In this document: positions 1 through 6,782 of the stretch, in pieces
How positions within the stretch are numbered: position 1 is the first letter of the stretch
How the letters are laid out: each line of letters opens with the position of its first letter
Origin: Burkholderiales bacterium
GTDB taxonomy: Bacteria; Pseudomonadota; Gammaproteobacteria; Burkholderiales; Burkholderiaceae_F
Assembly: GCA_021205255.1 (NCBI GenBank)
Contig: JAJPXW010000316.1
Coordinates: forward strand, 1 to 10,884
Direction of reading: 5' to 3'
Length of the DNA stretch: 10,884 nucleotides
Program-made: the position numbers and the translations under genes
Notes under the pieces: generated by a model
Database searches by the model: none
What the model was told of the DNA's origin: nothing
Seen by the model: only the letters and a program-made list of their open reading frames with translations

Positions 1-41
1 GCCCAAACTTTATTAGTTTAATCTCCATCTTAAACAAAATA

Positions 42-60
42 AGAGGAGCGTCAGACCTCT
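42..60 (-). terminator. Weak terminator-like hairpin after the radical SAM gene
   Basis: On the minus strand AGAGG and CCTCT form a 5-bp stem around a 9-base loop, followed by the T-rich stretch TTATTTTGTTT. It lies about 110 bases past the stop codon of the radical SAM gene and is the only terminator-like element in the final 171 bases, where I see no gene. The stem is short, so this is a tentative call. Confidence 0.3.
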
Positions 61-171
61 ATCCTTCACTCTTATAACTGTCTACAAGAACTCGCTATTC
101 CCTAACAGCTTGCTAAAGTGGAAGAAGCTAAAAACTATTGTGCCGAATGGCAAAACTAATCGTGTTCTCTT

Positions 172-948
172 CTAATAAGTAACTTGGACAGGAATGCCAA
201 GATCCCGGACTTTCTGGCCAATTCTATCCAATTGCTCTTTGGTAGCTTTTTCCAGTGTTGGAACTGGGGTTTCACGAGCAAGTGTGTAAATCATCACTTC
301 TTTTGGTTTTATCTTCTTAACTGCTTCAAGCCAGGGCAATACATACTTATCGCTCGTATTGTCAACATCAATGCCGTTAATATTGCCACCCATAAAGATA
401 GTCTGTACGATCACATCTCCGTTAAATTCTTTTAGTTGCTCAACAACTTTTTGAATATCGTATTTGGCGTTGGGATTATTCACTAGCTTTATATATTCTG
501 GATCGACTGTATCAATCTTTTGGATATTGTTATCGATTTTTTTAAGAGCTCTAATCACGCCTGGACGCTTTAAAAATGTTGCGTTACTTAGGACTGTTAT
601 CTTAGCTTCAGGGTAGTATTTATCTCTGAGCTCAATAGTATCATCAATGATATTTTCAAAATCGGGATGCGAGGTAGGCTCTCCATTTCCAGCAAAAGTA
701 AAGACATCGATTTGTTCGCCATCTTCCTTCAGCTTTTGCAATTTCCTTTCCAGTACTTCTCTTACCTTTTCTCTAGTCGGAAGCTTATTTTTTACTGCAC
801 TGCGGGATCTCAAACCAACCTCACAATAAATACAATCAAAGGAACATATTTTTCTTTCTTCAGGAAGAAGATTTATTCCTAAAGAAGTACCTAACCGTCT
901 GGATTTAATTGGACCAAAAACTGGAGAGGGGAAATTAATACAGGCCAT
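172..948 (-). CDS. Radical SAM protein, COG0731-like (258 aa)
   Basis: Radical SAM enzyme carrying the cluster-binding motif C35-x3-C39-x2-C42 (CSFDCIYC). These three cysteines bind the 4Fe-4S cluster that cleaves S-adenosylmethionine. The preceding FGPIKSRRLGTSLGINLLP stretch and the later GNGEPT motif (residues 87-92, the SAM-contacting 'GGE' region) are characteristic of the COG0731 group of Fe-S oxidoreductases, related to the archaeal wyosine synthetase. Bacterial members are mostly uncharacterised, so the substrate is unknown. The length is normal for a single-domain member, and I see no SPASM or other extra cluster domain. The ATG at 948 has only a poor Shine-Dalgarno sequence, but it places the conserved FGP motif close to the N-terminus as expected. 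The gene lies 73 bases after the DUF4186 gene and may be cotranscribed with it. The sequence reminds me of Bacteroidetes homologues, so horizontal acquisition is possible. Confidence 0.85.
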   Translation of the reverse strand: MACINFPSPVFGPIKSRRLGTSLGINLLPEERKICSFDCIYCEVGLRSRSAVKNKLPTREKVREVLERKLQKLKEDGEQIDVFTFAGNGEPTSHPDFENIIDDTIELRDKYYPEAKITVLSNATFLKRPGVIRALKKIDNNIQKIDTVDPEYIKLVNNPNAKYDIQKVVEQLKEFNGDVIVQTIFMGGNINGIDVDNTSDKYVLPWLEAVKKIKPKEVMIYTLARETPVPTLEKATKEQLDRIGQKVRDLGIPVQVTY

Positions 949-1021
949 TCTTGGAGTGCGCCTTTCATCATGAAATTAAGGATGCTGCGAATTCTATACC
1001 CAGTGGTACGAATTACTTTGT

Positions 1022-1498
1022 TTAGTCTGAAAATAGATCCAACGTAGTACCCTTTTGGGGTTTACTTGTTTTTGGAGCCTTCTCTAAATCCCTTCTGATC
1101 CACTCAAGAACATAGGAAGCTAGTATCTCTACTTCTTCAGGTGTTAAAGGCCTACCTTTACTTATGTGGTGCCACTTGTAAAGACAACTCCTACAGCAAC
1201 ACCCAACAGCATGCTGGGCAGTAAATACAGGATGACCTTTCCAAGGTGTCTGTTTGCCGTCCTTGACTGGGTAGGCTGGAGCTAGTCTTTGGGTTAACAA
1301 TTCAACCGTATGTCGATGAAGCTCCTCTAACCCCTTTCTCTGAGCGTATTTACGGTCTTTCTCATCGAGCTTGAATTTACTTCTGAAAGCTGAATGAGAT
1401 AATCTTTCAAAAAGATGGTCGAAAGGTTCGGGGAATTCAAAATTCTCGCTCGTACTTGGAGAATTTTCAGCGGGATCCACCTTTTCATCAGTCTTCAT
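1022..1498 (-). CDS. DUF4186 family protein (158 aa)
   Basis: I recognise this as a DUF4186 protein from the central block of residues 28-135. That block contains the FRSKFKL segment, GKQTPWKGHPVF (81-92), AQHA (94-97) and the cysteine-rich CCCRSCLYKWH (100-110), followed by SKGRPL. The clustered cysteines (100, 101, 102, 105) with histidines 89, 96, 110 and 111 would suit metal binding, but no biochemical function is established for the family to my knowledge. The first 24 residues and the last 20 are polar, low in conservation and probably disordered. The start ATG at 1498 has no clear Shine-Dalgarno sequence. A start further downstream would still keep the whole domain, so the N-terminus is uncertain. 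The gene sits between the tRNA-Pro gene and the radical SAM gene. Confidence 0.8.
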   Translation of the reverse strand: MKTDEKVDPAENSPSTSENFEFPEPFDHLFERLSHSAFRSKFKLDEKDRKYAQRKGLEELHRHTVELLTQRLAPAYPVKDGKQTPWKGHPVFTAQHAVGCCCRSCLYKWHHISKGRPLTPEEVEILASYVLEWIRRDLEKAPKTSKPQKGTTLDLFSD

Positions 1499-1512
1499 TT
1501 CAGAAATACTGT

Positions 1513-1553
1513 AAATAGAGGCTCTATTTGCCTTTTAGTCTCCTTTGTAGGAG
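1513..1553 (-). promoter_or_regulatory. Two small hairpins in the leader of the DUF4186 gene
   Basis: Two inverted repeats lie just upstream of the ATG at 1498: AAATAGA-GGC-TCTATTT (1513-1529 on the plus strand) and CTCCT-TTGT-AGGAG (1540-1553). The second one contains an AGGAG on the minus strand, but it lies too far from the ATG to be its ribosome-binding site. They may be a small 5' UTR structure. Their function is unknown. A TATAAA-like -10 on the minus strand lies further upstream, but no good -35 partner is visible. Confidence 0.3.
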
Positions 1554-1687
1554 CTTATAAAAGAGGGAACACCATTTATAGAAAAGAAAAAAGCCGGTTA
1601 GAAGAAGATACCAGCTGATTAAGAAACAGACTAAGCCATACATTGAAAAATGACTAAGTAGCTGTTGGGCAGAAGTAAACATTTCTG

Positions 1688-1697
1688 AAAAGAAAAA
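1688..1697 (-). terminator. T-rich tract directly after tRNA-Pro
   Basis: On the minus strand the encoded CCA is followed at once by TTTTTCTTTT. There is no separate hairpin, but a T-tract immediately after the folded tRNA is a plausible 3' release or trimming signal at the end of the translation cluster. Confidence 0.3.
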
Positions 1698-1774
1698 TGG
1701 TCGGAGCGGCGGGATTCGAACTCGCGACCCCTTGCACCCCATGCAAGTGCGCTACCGGGCTGCGCTACGCTCCG
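1698..1774 (-). tRNA. tRNA-Pro (anticodon GGG)
   Basis: A full cloverleaf is readable on the minus strand. It has a 7-bp acceptor stem CGGAGCG/CGCTCCG, a D arm GCGC/GCGC, an anticodon stem CTTGC/GCAAG around loop ATGGGGT, a T arm with TTCGAAT loop, discriminator A and an encoded CCA (1698-1700). The anticodon GGG is at 1738-1740, so it decodes CCC and CCU. The T stem, GCGAG against CCCGC, contains one A.C mismatch (positions 52 and 62); all other stems pair. The gene begins 28 bases after the stop of the merR-like gene and may be the last gene of that transcript. From memory, the order ihfA-merR-tRNA-Pro is found in other proteobacteria such as Pseudomonas. Confidence 0.97.
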
Positions 1775-1802
1775 ACTCGGGACTGCGAATCTTACACTAA
1801 AT

Positions 1803-2234
1803 TCACTTATTCCGCAAAAACTCTTTGATATCTAGAAGAGAAGCCACCATTTTATCTAAAAATGTGAGGTCGTCATCGGTCAAAATATCTGGCTTAACAA
1901 TTACTGCCGGTACTGTTTCAGCTACATCAACTCGCTCCTCGGCTTCCACGACTGGTTGCGTACCCGACTTCTTATATTCAGCGAGTGCGTTCTTAATACC
2001 TTCGGTGGTCAGACCACGGGCAAATTTAAGTTCCCGAATCAGTCTTCCCATTTGGATGTCCTGGGGTCGATACCTCCTATGTGTACCTCTTCGCAAAGCG
2101 CTGAACTGGGGAATTTCAGCCTCCCAGTACCGAAGCATGTAATCAGGGACTCCAATAAGCTCGCTTGCCTCGCTAATCTTGAAATATCGCTTATCAGGAA
2201 TAGGAGGAAGTTTAGGAAGAGTTTTCTTCTTCAT
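1803..2234 (-). CDS. MerR family transcriptional regulator (143 aa)
   Basis: DNA-binding protein with a MerR-type winged helix-turn-helix at residues 17-88. RYFKISEASELIGVPDYMLRYWE (16-38) forms the helix-turn-helix, and RRGTHRRYRPQDI (48-60) forms the wing with its conserved arginines. The second half is acidic and poorly conserved, then ends in a short helix (about 121-142). No cysteine cluster is present, so it does not look like a metal sensor, and its ligand is unknown. This is the small MerR protein that often follows ihfA in proteobacteria. Its ATG at 2234 sits behind AAAGGG at a 5-base spacing, 19 bases after the ihfA stop, which indicates cotranscription. The tRNA-Pro gene follows. 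Confidence 0.93.
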   Translation of the reverse strand: MKKKTLPKLPPIPDKRYFKISEASELIGVPDYMLRYWEAEIPQFSALRRGTHRRYRPQDIQMGRLIRELKFARGLTTEGIKNALAEYKKSGTQPVVEAEERVDVAETVPAVIVKPDILTDDDLTFLDKMVASLLDIKEFLRNK

Positions 2235-2253
2235 GGAGTCCCTTTGCTACATA

Positions 2254-2628
2254 TTAGAGAGCATCACCCTGATGCCATTTTGGACTTTCGAGTTCTACTA
2301 GTTCCCTCAGCTTCGGACTAGTGTGAAAAGTCACTACTCTCCGAGCTGTAATGGCAATTTCCTCTCCTGTCTTTGGATTACGGCCAGGACGTTGTGGCTT
2401 ATCCCTCAGCTGAAAGCTTCCAAAACCGGACAGCTTTACGGACTCGCCACGCTCCAAAGATTTTCTGACCTCTTCAAAAAAGATTTCAATAATGTTTCTT
2501 GACTGCCTTTTGGTAAATCCATGCTCATTAGTAAGAATTTCGCACAGATGTGCCTTAGTCAGGGTTTCCCCTTTTTCAAGAAACAAATTTAGGTCAGGTA
2601 ATAGAGCTGCTTCTTCTTTTATTGTCAT
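2254..2628 (-). CDS. ihfA: Integration host factor subunit alpha (124 aa)
   Basis: DNA-bending nucleoid protein of the HU/IHF family. It normally pairs with IHF-beta, encoded elsewhere, to bend DNA sharply at promoters, replication origins and recombination sites. The domain begins at TLTKAHLCEIL (22-32) and continues through FFEEVRKSLERGESVKLSGFGSFQLRDK (50-77). QRPGRNPKTGEE (79-90) forms the beta-arm, with Pro85 as the DNA-intercalating proline, and ITARRVVTF (93-101) follows. Relative to the 99-residue E. coli protein there is an N-terminal extension of about 20 residues, which I associate with betaproteobacterial IHF-alpha. The start ATG at 2628 has an AGGA about 11 bases upstream, and no in-frame ATG lies nearer the domain. 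It follows pheT by 26 bases, the usual location of ihfA. Confidence 0.95.
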   Translation of the reverse strand: MTIKEEAALLPDLNLFLEKGETLTKAHLCEILTNEHGFTKRQSRNIIEIFFEEVRKSLERGESVKLSGFGSFQLRDKPQRPGRNPKTGEEIAITARRVVTFHTSPKLRELVELESPKWHQGDAL

Positions 2629-2654
2629 ATTCTTTTTGTTCCTAAATAATTACT

Positions 2655-5066
2655 TTAGTGGCGAAGCTCTGCGCCGTTTTTGGACAGAACCTCCAAAAGG
2701 GCTCCCATTGCTTCATCAACTTCCGCTTCCTCTAGCGGTTTATCCTGACCTTGTAAAGTCAAGGAAAATGCAAAGCTCTTCTTTCCTTTCTCTTCCCCCT
2801 CAGTAGGACGATAGACATCGAATAATTCAAACGAAGTCATTGGGAATAGCCGTAGGTCTTTCTTTCTTGCTTTCTTTACGGCATCCATAATTTGTTGAAG
2901 CGGAACATTTTCATCTACCCAAATTGCAATATCTCTAAATATTGGCTGATACTTGGAAACAGCTTGGGCTTCCGGAATTCCGACTTCCAGCAGTTTTTCG
3001 ACATCTATTTCAAATAGGATTGGCGCTTTCTGCAGTTCATAGTGCTTCATCAATTTTGGATGGAGCTCCCCTATTATGCCAATTTCCTCGCCATCTAGCA
3101 CAATAGTTGCAGTTCTTCCTGGATGCAGGGCTGGGTGCTTAGTAGGTTTGAACTTAAGTTTTAATGGTGCTGCTAATTCTTCCACTACGCCTTTCATATC
3201 GAAGAAATCCGCAGCCTTTGGTTTAATTCCCCATTGGACTGGAAAAGCAGAACCATACATTAAAGCCGCGAGATGAACTGGTTGCTCCACACCCTTTACT
3301 TCGCTTTCACTTCCTTCAATTTCAGGATTATGTTTAAAAATTCTCCCCATCTCAAAGGTGAGTACTCTTTCTGCCTTTCTATTGAGATTAAAGCGAAGGT
3401 TCTCTACGAGACCAGCCATCAACTGGGTTCTCATTACATCCATCTGAGCAGCAATCGGATTAAGCACCTTGATGCTGTCGTCGTTACCGGAGAAATCCTT
3501 TTCGGCCGCATGCTCAATAAAGGAGTAATTAATGAGCTCCTGGAATCCCATGTCTTCAATTCGTATAGTAAGATCATGGCGTTCCCGACGGCTTTCATCA
3601 TGCTCCATCATGGTATCTGGAGCAATCGGAGGATTGTCAGGCAGAATTTCATAGCCAACTAATCTGGCGACTTCTTCAATCAAGTCTTCTTCAATTTCAA
3701 TATCGAAACGATAAGGAGGAGGATCGATAATGAACTTGCCATCTTCCTTGACGAAAGAGAATCCAAGATTAGTAAAGCACTCGGCCATCTTGTCTTCCGG
3801 GATATCCACGCCAATAACTTTACGGCATCTATCGATGCGCATAACTACTGGCTTTCTTTCCGGCAATTTAATGATCTGATCGACTACTGGTCCGACTTCG
3901 GTGTCGGCAGTTCCACAAATATCGACGATAAGCCGAGTAATGTATTCGAGATGGTCTACGTTGCTAGCGATATCTACACCACGCTCGAAACGATAGGCTG
4001 CATCGGTTGTAAACCCAAGTTCTCTTGATCTACCTTGAATGTCATTTGGCCACCAGAAAGCACCTTCTTTAAAAAAAATTTTAGTATCTCGCCTGACGGC
4101 AGCGTGCTCACCACCCATGATGCCAGCTAAGGCTTCAACGCCATTATCATCGACGATAACGCCAAAGTAAGGAGTGATATCGACGGTCTTACCATTAAGT
4201 AAAGTAGCCTTTTCTCCATCTTTACCCCAGCGTACAACTAAATCGCCTTTGAGTTTATCCAAGTCGAATATGTGGGAAGGCCTGCCAAGTTCCAACATGA
4301 CATAGTTGGAAATATCCACTAAAGCTGAAATAGAGCGTTGGCCGGATCTTTCTAGACGATCCTTCATCCATTGCGGAGTTGGAGCAGAAGCATTAAGACC
4401 ACGCACTACACGGCCTGCAAAACGACCACATAAATCCGGCGCTTCAATGTGTAGCGGGTGGGTTACATCCGAAGTTGGAGCAACTGGAGAAAAGTCCGGC
4501 ATCCTTAACGGAGCGCCAGTTAAAGCCCGAAGGTCACGGCCAAGACCAATGACGCTTAATGCATCGCCTCTATTCGGAGTCAACTTAACATCGATCTTAC
4601 GGTCGTCAAGTCTCTCGTAAATTCTGATGTTTTCACCAATTGGAGCGTTTTCTGGAAGAATCCACAGACCGCTATGGTCTTCGTTTACACCAAGCTCGCG
4701 GGAAGAGCAAAGCATTCCATTGCTCTCGACTCCTCTCAACTTAGCTCTTGTGATTTTCATTCCGCCAGGCAAAGTAGCGCCAACAAGCGCGCACGGAACT
4801 TTTGCACCGGCAACTGCGTTAGGAGCGCCACAAACAATCATTAATGGCTCGCTCTTGCCAACATTAACAGTACAGATGTGAAGCTTAGTGGCGTTTGGAT
4901 GGTCTCTGACATCAATAATCTGGGAGACCACTACACCATCGAATTTTGGAGCGACAGGTTCAGAGGTTTCAACCTCTAGACCGCCCATAGTCATTTTTTC
5001 GCATAGGGCGTCGCTATCAAGAGGAGGATTTATATAACTACGCAGCCATTCTTCTGAAATTAACAT
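2655..5066 (-). CDS. pheT: Phenylalanine--tRNA ligase beta subunit (803 aa)
   Basis: Beta subunit of the cytoplasmic heterotetrameric phenylalanyl-tRNA synthetase. It binds tRNA-Phe and hydrolyses mischarged Tyr-tRNA-Phe. All expected domains appear in order. An EMAP-like OB fold for tRNA binding lies at about 40-150 (HPNATKLHICTVNVG, IVCGAPN, GMLCS). The B3/B4 editing domain spans roughly 205-370 and the B5 DNA-binding-like domain about 400-470. A catalytically inactive class II core spans about 480-690, and a C-terminal FDX-ACB anticodon-binding domain about 705-802 (YQPIFRDIAIWVDE). The length matches betaproteobacterial orthologues. The ATG at 5066 lies 15 bases after the pheS stop, and a GAGG overlapping that stop may serve as ribosome-binding site, suggesting translational coupling. 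One A8 tract on the plus strand (U8 in the mRNA, 4071-4078) interrupts otherwise ordinary codon use. Confidence 0.98.
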   Translation of the reverse strand: MLISEEWLRSYINPPLDSDALCEKMTMGGLEVETSEPVAPKFDGVVVSQIIDVRDHPNATKLHICTVNVGKSEPLMIVCGAPNAVAGAKVPCALVGATLPGGMKITRAKLRGVESNGMLCSSRELGVNEDHSGLWILPENAPIGENIRIYERLDDRKIDVKLTPNRGDALSVIGLGRDLRALTGAPLRMPDFSPVAPTSDVTHPLHIEAPDLCGRFAGRVVRGLNASAPTPQWMKDRLERSGQRSISALVDISNYVMLELGRPSHIFDLDKLKGDLVVRWGKDGEKATLLNGKTVDITPYFGVIVDDNGVEALAGIMGGEHAAVRRDTKIFFKEGAFWWPNDIQGRSRELGFTTDAAYRFERGVDIASNVDHLEYITRLIVDICGTADTEVGPVVDQIIKLPERKPVVMRIDRCRKVIGVDIPEDKMAECFTNLGFSFVKEDGKFIIDPPPYRFDIEIEEDLIEEVARLVGYEILPDNPPIAPDTMMEHDESRRERHDLTIRIEDMGFQELINYSFIEHAAEKDFSGNDDSIKVLNPIAAQMDVMRTQLMAGLVENLRFNLNRKAERVLTFEMGRIFKHNPEIEGSESEVKGVEQPVHLAALMYGSAFPVQWGIKPKAADFFDMKGVVEELAAPLKLKFKPTKHPALHPGRTATIVLDGEEIGIIGELHPKLMKHYELQKAPILFEIDVEKLLEVGIPEAQAVSKYQPIFRDIAIWVDENVPLQQIMDAVKKARKKDLRLFPMTSFELFDVYRPTEGEEKGKKSFAFSLTLQGQDKPLEEAEVDEAMGALLEVLSKNGAELRH

Positions 5067-5081
5067 TTTCTAGTTTCCGCC

Positions 5082-6098
5082 TCAATTGAATTGTGTAAGA
5101 AAGCGTAGATCGCCTTCAAAGAATAGACGCAGGTCGTCAACGCCATAGCGAAGCATGGTTAGACGCTCAAGTCCTGATCCAAAAGCAAATCCAATATAGT
5201 TTTCCGGATCAAGTCCAAAATTTCTTATCACATTGGGATGGACTTCGCCTGCTCCGCAAATTTCAAGCCATTTACCTTTTCTTGGACCAGAAGTAAACAT
5301 CATGTCCACTTCAGCGCTTGGTTCTGTGAACGGAAAATAACTTGGACGGAATCTCACTACTAAGTCTTCCGTTTCAAAGAATCTACGTAGGAAATCTACA
5401 TAGACGCCTTTTAGGTCAGCAAAGCTAATGTTGTCCGAGACCCATAGCCCTTCAACTTGGTGGAACATTGGGGAATGGGTAGCATCCGAGTCCACTCTAT
5501 AGGTTCTTCCCGGTGCAATAACTTTAATAGGCGGTTTGTGTTTACGTGCGTAGCGCACCTGCATTGGTGAAGTATGAGGACGCAAAGGCATCTGCTTGCC
5601 ATCTTCGTCCACCATATCCACATAGAAAGTATCCTGCATACTTCTAGCAGGATGGTTTGGTGGATTATTCAGGGCAGTGAAGGTGTACCAGTCGTTTTCA
5701 ATTTCAGGACCATCGGCAACATCGAAGCCGATAGTTCTGAAAATTTCTTCAATTCTGATCCAGGTCTTGATAATGGGATGTAGCCCGCCTATTCCCATCG
5801 TACGTCCTGGCAACGTTACATCGACTGCCTCGTCGGCCAGTCTCTTTTCAAGAAGAGCTTGAGCAAGTTCATCGCGACGAGCTTCAAGGAGGGCTTCGAC
5901 CTCCTGCTTTGCTTTATTTATTTCAGCTCCACGAGCCTTCTTCTCTTCATGGCTCAGGCTGCCCATGCCTCTTAGCAGGGCTGTCAGAGAACCGTTTTTA
6001 CCCAAAAACTTCGCTTTTTCGTCTTCCAAGGCAGCCGAAGTAGTGGCCTGTTGAAAGGCGGTTTTGGCTAAATCGACAATCTGATTGAGGTCTTCCAT
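5082..6098 (-). CDS. pheS: Phenylalanine--tRNA ligase alpha subunit (338 aa)
   Basis: Catalytic subunit of phenylalanyl-tRNA synthetase. It activates phenylalanine with ATP and charges tRNA-Phe in complex with PheT. Residues 1-95 form the coiled-coil arm that contacts tRNA. The class II catalytic core follows, with motif 2 RTYRVDSDATHSPMFHQVEG (about 198-217), FRPSYFPFTEPSAEVD in the phenylalanine pocket (about 250-265) and motif 3 GFAFGSGLERLTMLRYGV (about 303-320). The Ala in GFAFG that limits side-chain size is present. I chose ATG 6098 (MEDLNQIV) over the in-frame TTG at 6113. Betaproteobacterial PheS proteins begin with a similar MDLDQIV, and the TTG has no Shine-Dalgarno sequence in front of it. 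The ATG itself has only a weak GGG about 11 bases away. The stop is 15 bases from pheT, and 114 bases of structured leader separate the gene from rplT. Confidence 0.97.
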   Translation of the reverse strand: MEDLNQIVDLAKTAFQQATTSAALEDEKAKFLGKNGSLTALLRGMGSLSHEEKKARGAEINKAKQEVEALLEARRDELAQALLEKRLADEAVDVTLPGRTMGIGGLHPIIKTWIRIEEIFRTIGFDVADGPEIENDWYTFTALNNPPNHPARSMQDTFYVDMVDEDGKQMPLRPHTSPMQVRYARKHKPPIKVIAPGRTYRVDSDATHSPMFHQVEGLWVSDNISFADLKGVYVDFLRRFFETEDLVVRFRPSYFPFTEPSAEVDMMFTSGPRKGKWLEICGAGEVHPNVIRNFGLDPENYIGFAFGSGLERLTMLRYGVDDLRLFFEGDLRFLTQFN

Positions 6099-6125
6099 TA
6101 TTTTTATACCCAAGGTTTGATAAGA

Positions 6126-6166
6126 AGAGGCCTGGCAATCATTATTTAAATAATCACCAGGCCTCT
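6126..6166 (-). promoter_or_regulatory. Long hairpin upstream of pheS (possible attenuator)
   Basis: The perfect 10-bp arms AGAGGCCTGG (6126-6135) and CCAGGCCTCT (6157-6166) enclose a second perfect palindrome, ATTATTTAAATAAT (6141-6154), so the RNA can form one long two-part stem. On the minus strand it is followed by TCTTATC rather than a strong T-run. It could be a leaky terminator, an attenuator or a processing site controlling pheST output relative to rplT. In E. coli the pheST attenuator occupies the same gap. Confidence 0.6.
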
Positions 6167-6180
6167 GCTAAAAATCTAAC

Positions 6181-6199
6181 TAGGAACTATTATTTCCTA
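6181..6199 (-). promoter_or_regulatory. Short hairpin just after rplT
   Basis: On the minus strand TAGGAA-ATAATAG-TTCCTA gives a 6-bp stem with a 7-base loop, starting 13 bases after the rplT stop. It is followed by GTTAGATTTTTAGC, which has a five-T run. This resembles a weak intrinsic terminator or an mRNA 3'-end stabiliser, placed directly before the longer pheS-leader hairpin. Confidence 0.45.
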
Positions 6200-6212
6200 A
6201 GTTACCTATCAA

Positions 6213-6569
6213 TTAGGCGAGAGCGGCCTTGGCTTTTTCAACTAAAGAGGCGAAACCCTCCTTATCGAAAATTGCCATATTGGAAAGAACCTTGCGGTCA
6301 AGCTCAATGCCAGCCTTGCGAAGGCCATTCATGAACCTGCTGTAGGTCATTCCATTTTCTCTAGTACCTGCATTAATTCTCGCAATCCATAGACGGCGGA
6401 ATACTCTCTTCTTATTGCGTCTGTCGCGATAAGCGTACTGGCCAGCACGCATCACGGCCTGTTTGGCTACACGGTAGACATTTCTGCGACGACGGGTAAA
6501 TCCCTTAGCAAGGGCTAAAACTTTTTTATGGCGAGCGCGTGCAATTACACCACGTTTAACTCTAGGCAT
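6213..6569 (-). CDS. rplT: 50S ribosomal protein L20 (118 aa)
   Basis: L20 binds 23S rRNA early in assembly of the large ribosomal subunit. In E. coli it also represses translation of its own operon. The sequence begins MPRVKRGVIARARHKKVLALAKGF and has the basic extended N-terminal arm (1-58). The globular domain carries AVMRAGQYAYRDRRNKKRVFRRLWIARINA (about 38-67) and ELDRKVLSNMAIFD (about 94-107). The length is that of the family. The segment TRRRRNV replaces the more usual glycine-containing RGRR-N pattern, a mild variation. The ATG at 6569 has a strong AAGGAG, 12 bases after the rpmI stop, so translation is probably coupled. The pheS leader hairpins follow. Confidence 0.98.
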   Translation of the reverse strand: MPRVKRGVIARARHKKVLALAKGFTRRRRNVYRVAKQAVMRAGQYAYRDRRNKKRVFRRLWIARINAGTRENGMTYSRFMNGLRKAGIELDRKVLSNMAIFDKEGFASLVEKAKAALA

Positions 6570-6581
6570 CTATTTCTCCTT

Positions 6582-6782
6582 TTACTTGGCGTAGGGCAAC
6601 ATGCGCAGGATGGCTTTTTTATCCTGCTCGCAGATAGTCTGCATTCCACGAAGGTGGCGTTTGTTCTTGGTTGTACGCTTTGTAAGAATGTGCCGTTTTG
6701 TGGCATGAGCGCGCTTAATAGAGCCGCCGGAGCGCACTTTAAAGCGCTTTGTGGCGGCCTTCCTGCTTTTCATCTTAGGCAT
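6582..6782 (-). CDS. rpmI: 50S ribosomal protein L35 (66 aa)
   Basis: Small basic protein of the large ribosomal subunit. The start MPKMKSRKAATKRFKV, then GGSIKRAHATKRHILTKRTTKNKRHLRG, and the end MLPYAK are diagnostic for L35, and the length of 66 is typical. The ATG at 6782 is preceded by AAGGA at about 11 bases. It precedes rplT as in almost all bacteria. The long structured non-coding stretch upstream makes separate expression control of rpmI-rplT likely. In E. coli, L20 represses translation from rpmI onward. Confidence 0.98.
   Translation of the reverse strand: MPKMKSRKAATKRFKVRSGGSIKRAHATKRHILTKRTTKNKRHLRGMQTICEQDKKAILRMLPYAK

Noticed and set aside
1524..1742. 72-aa minus-strand ORF beginning MGCKGSRVRIPPLRP
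   Set aside because: Its first part is simply the tRNA-Pro gene read as protein, a well-known artefact, and the rest has no family features or conserved context.
6099..6113. TTG start for pheS at 6113 (five extra residues)
   Set aside because: There is no Shine-Dalgarno sequence before it, and the ATG at 6098 gives an N-terminus matching betaproteobacterial PheS.
6114..6212. pheM-like leader peptide
   Set aside because: The few short frames in the gap contain no run of Phe codons and no convincing start with a ribosome-binding site.
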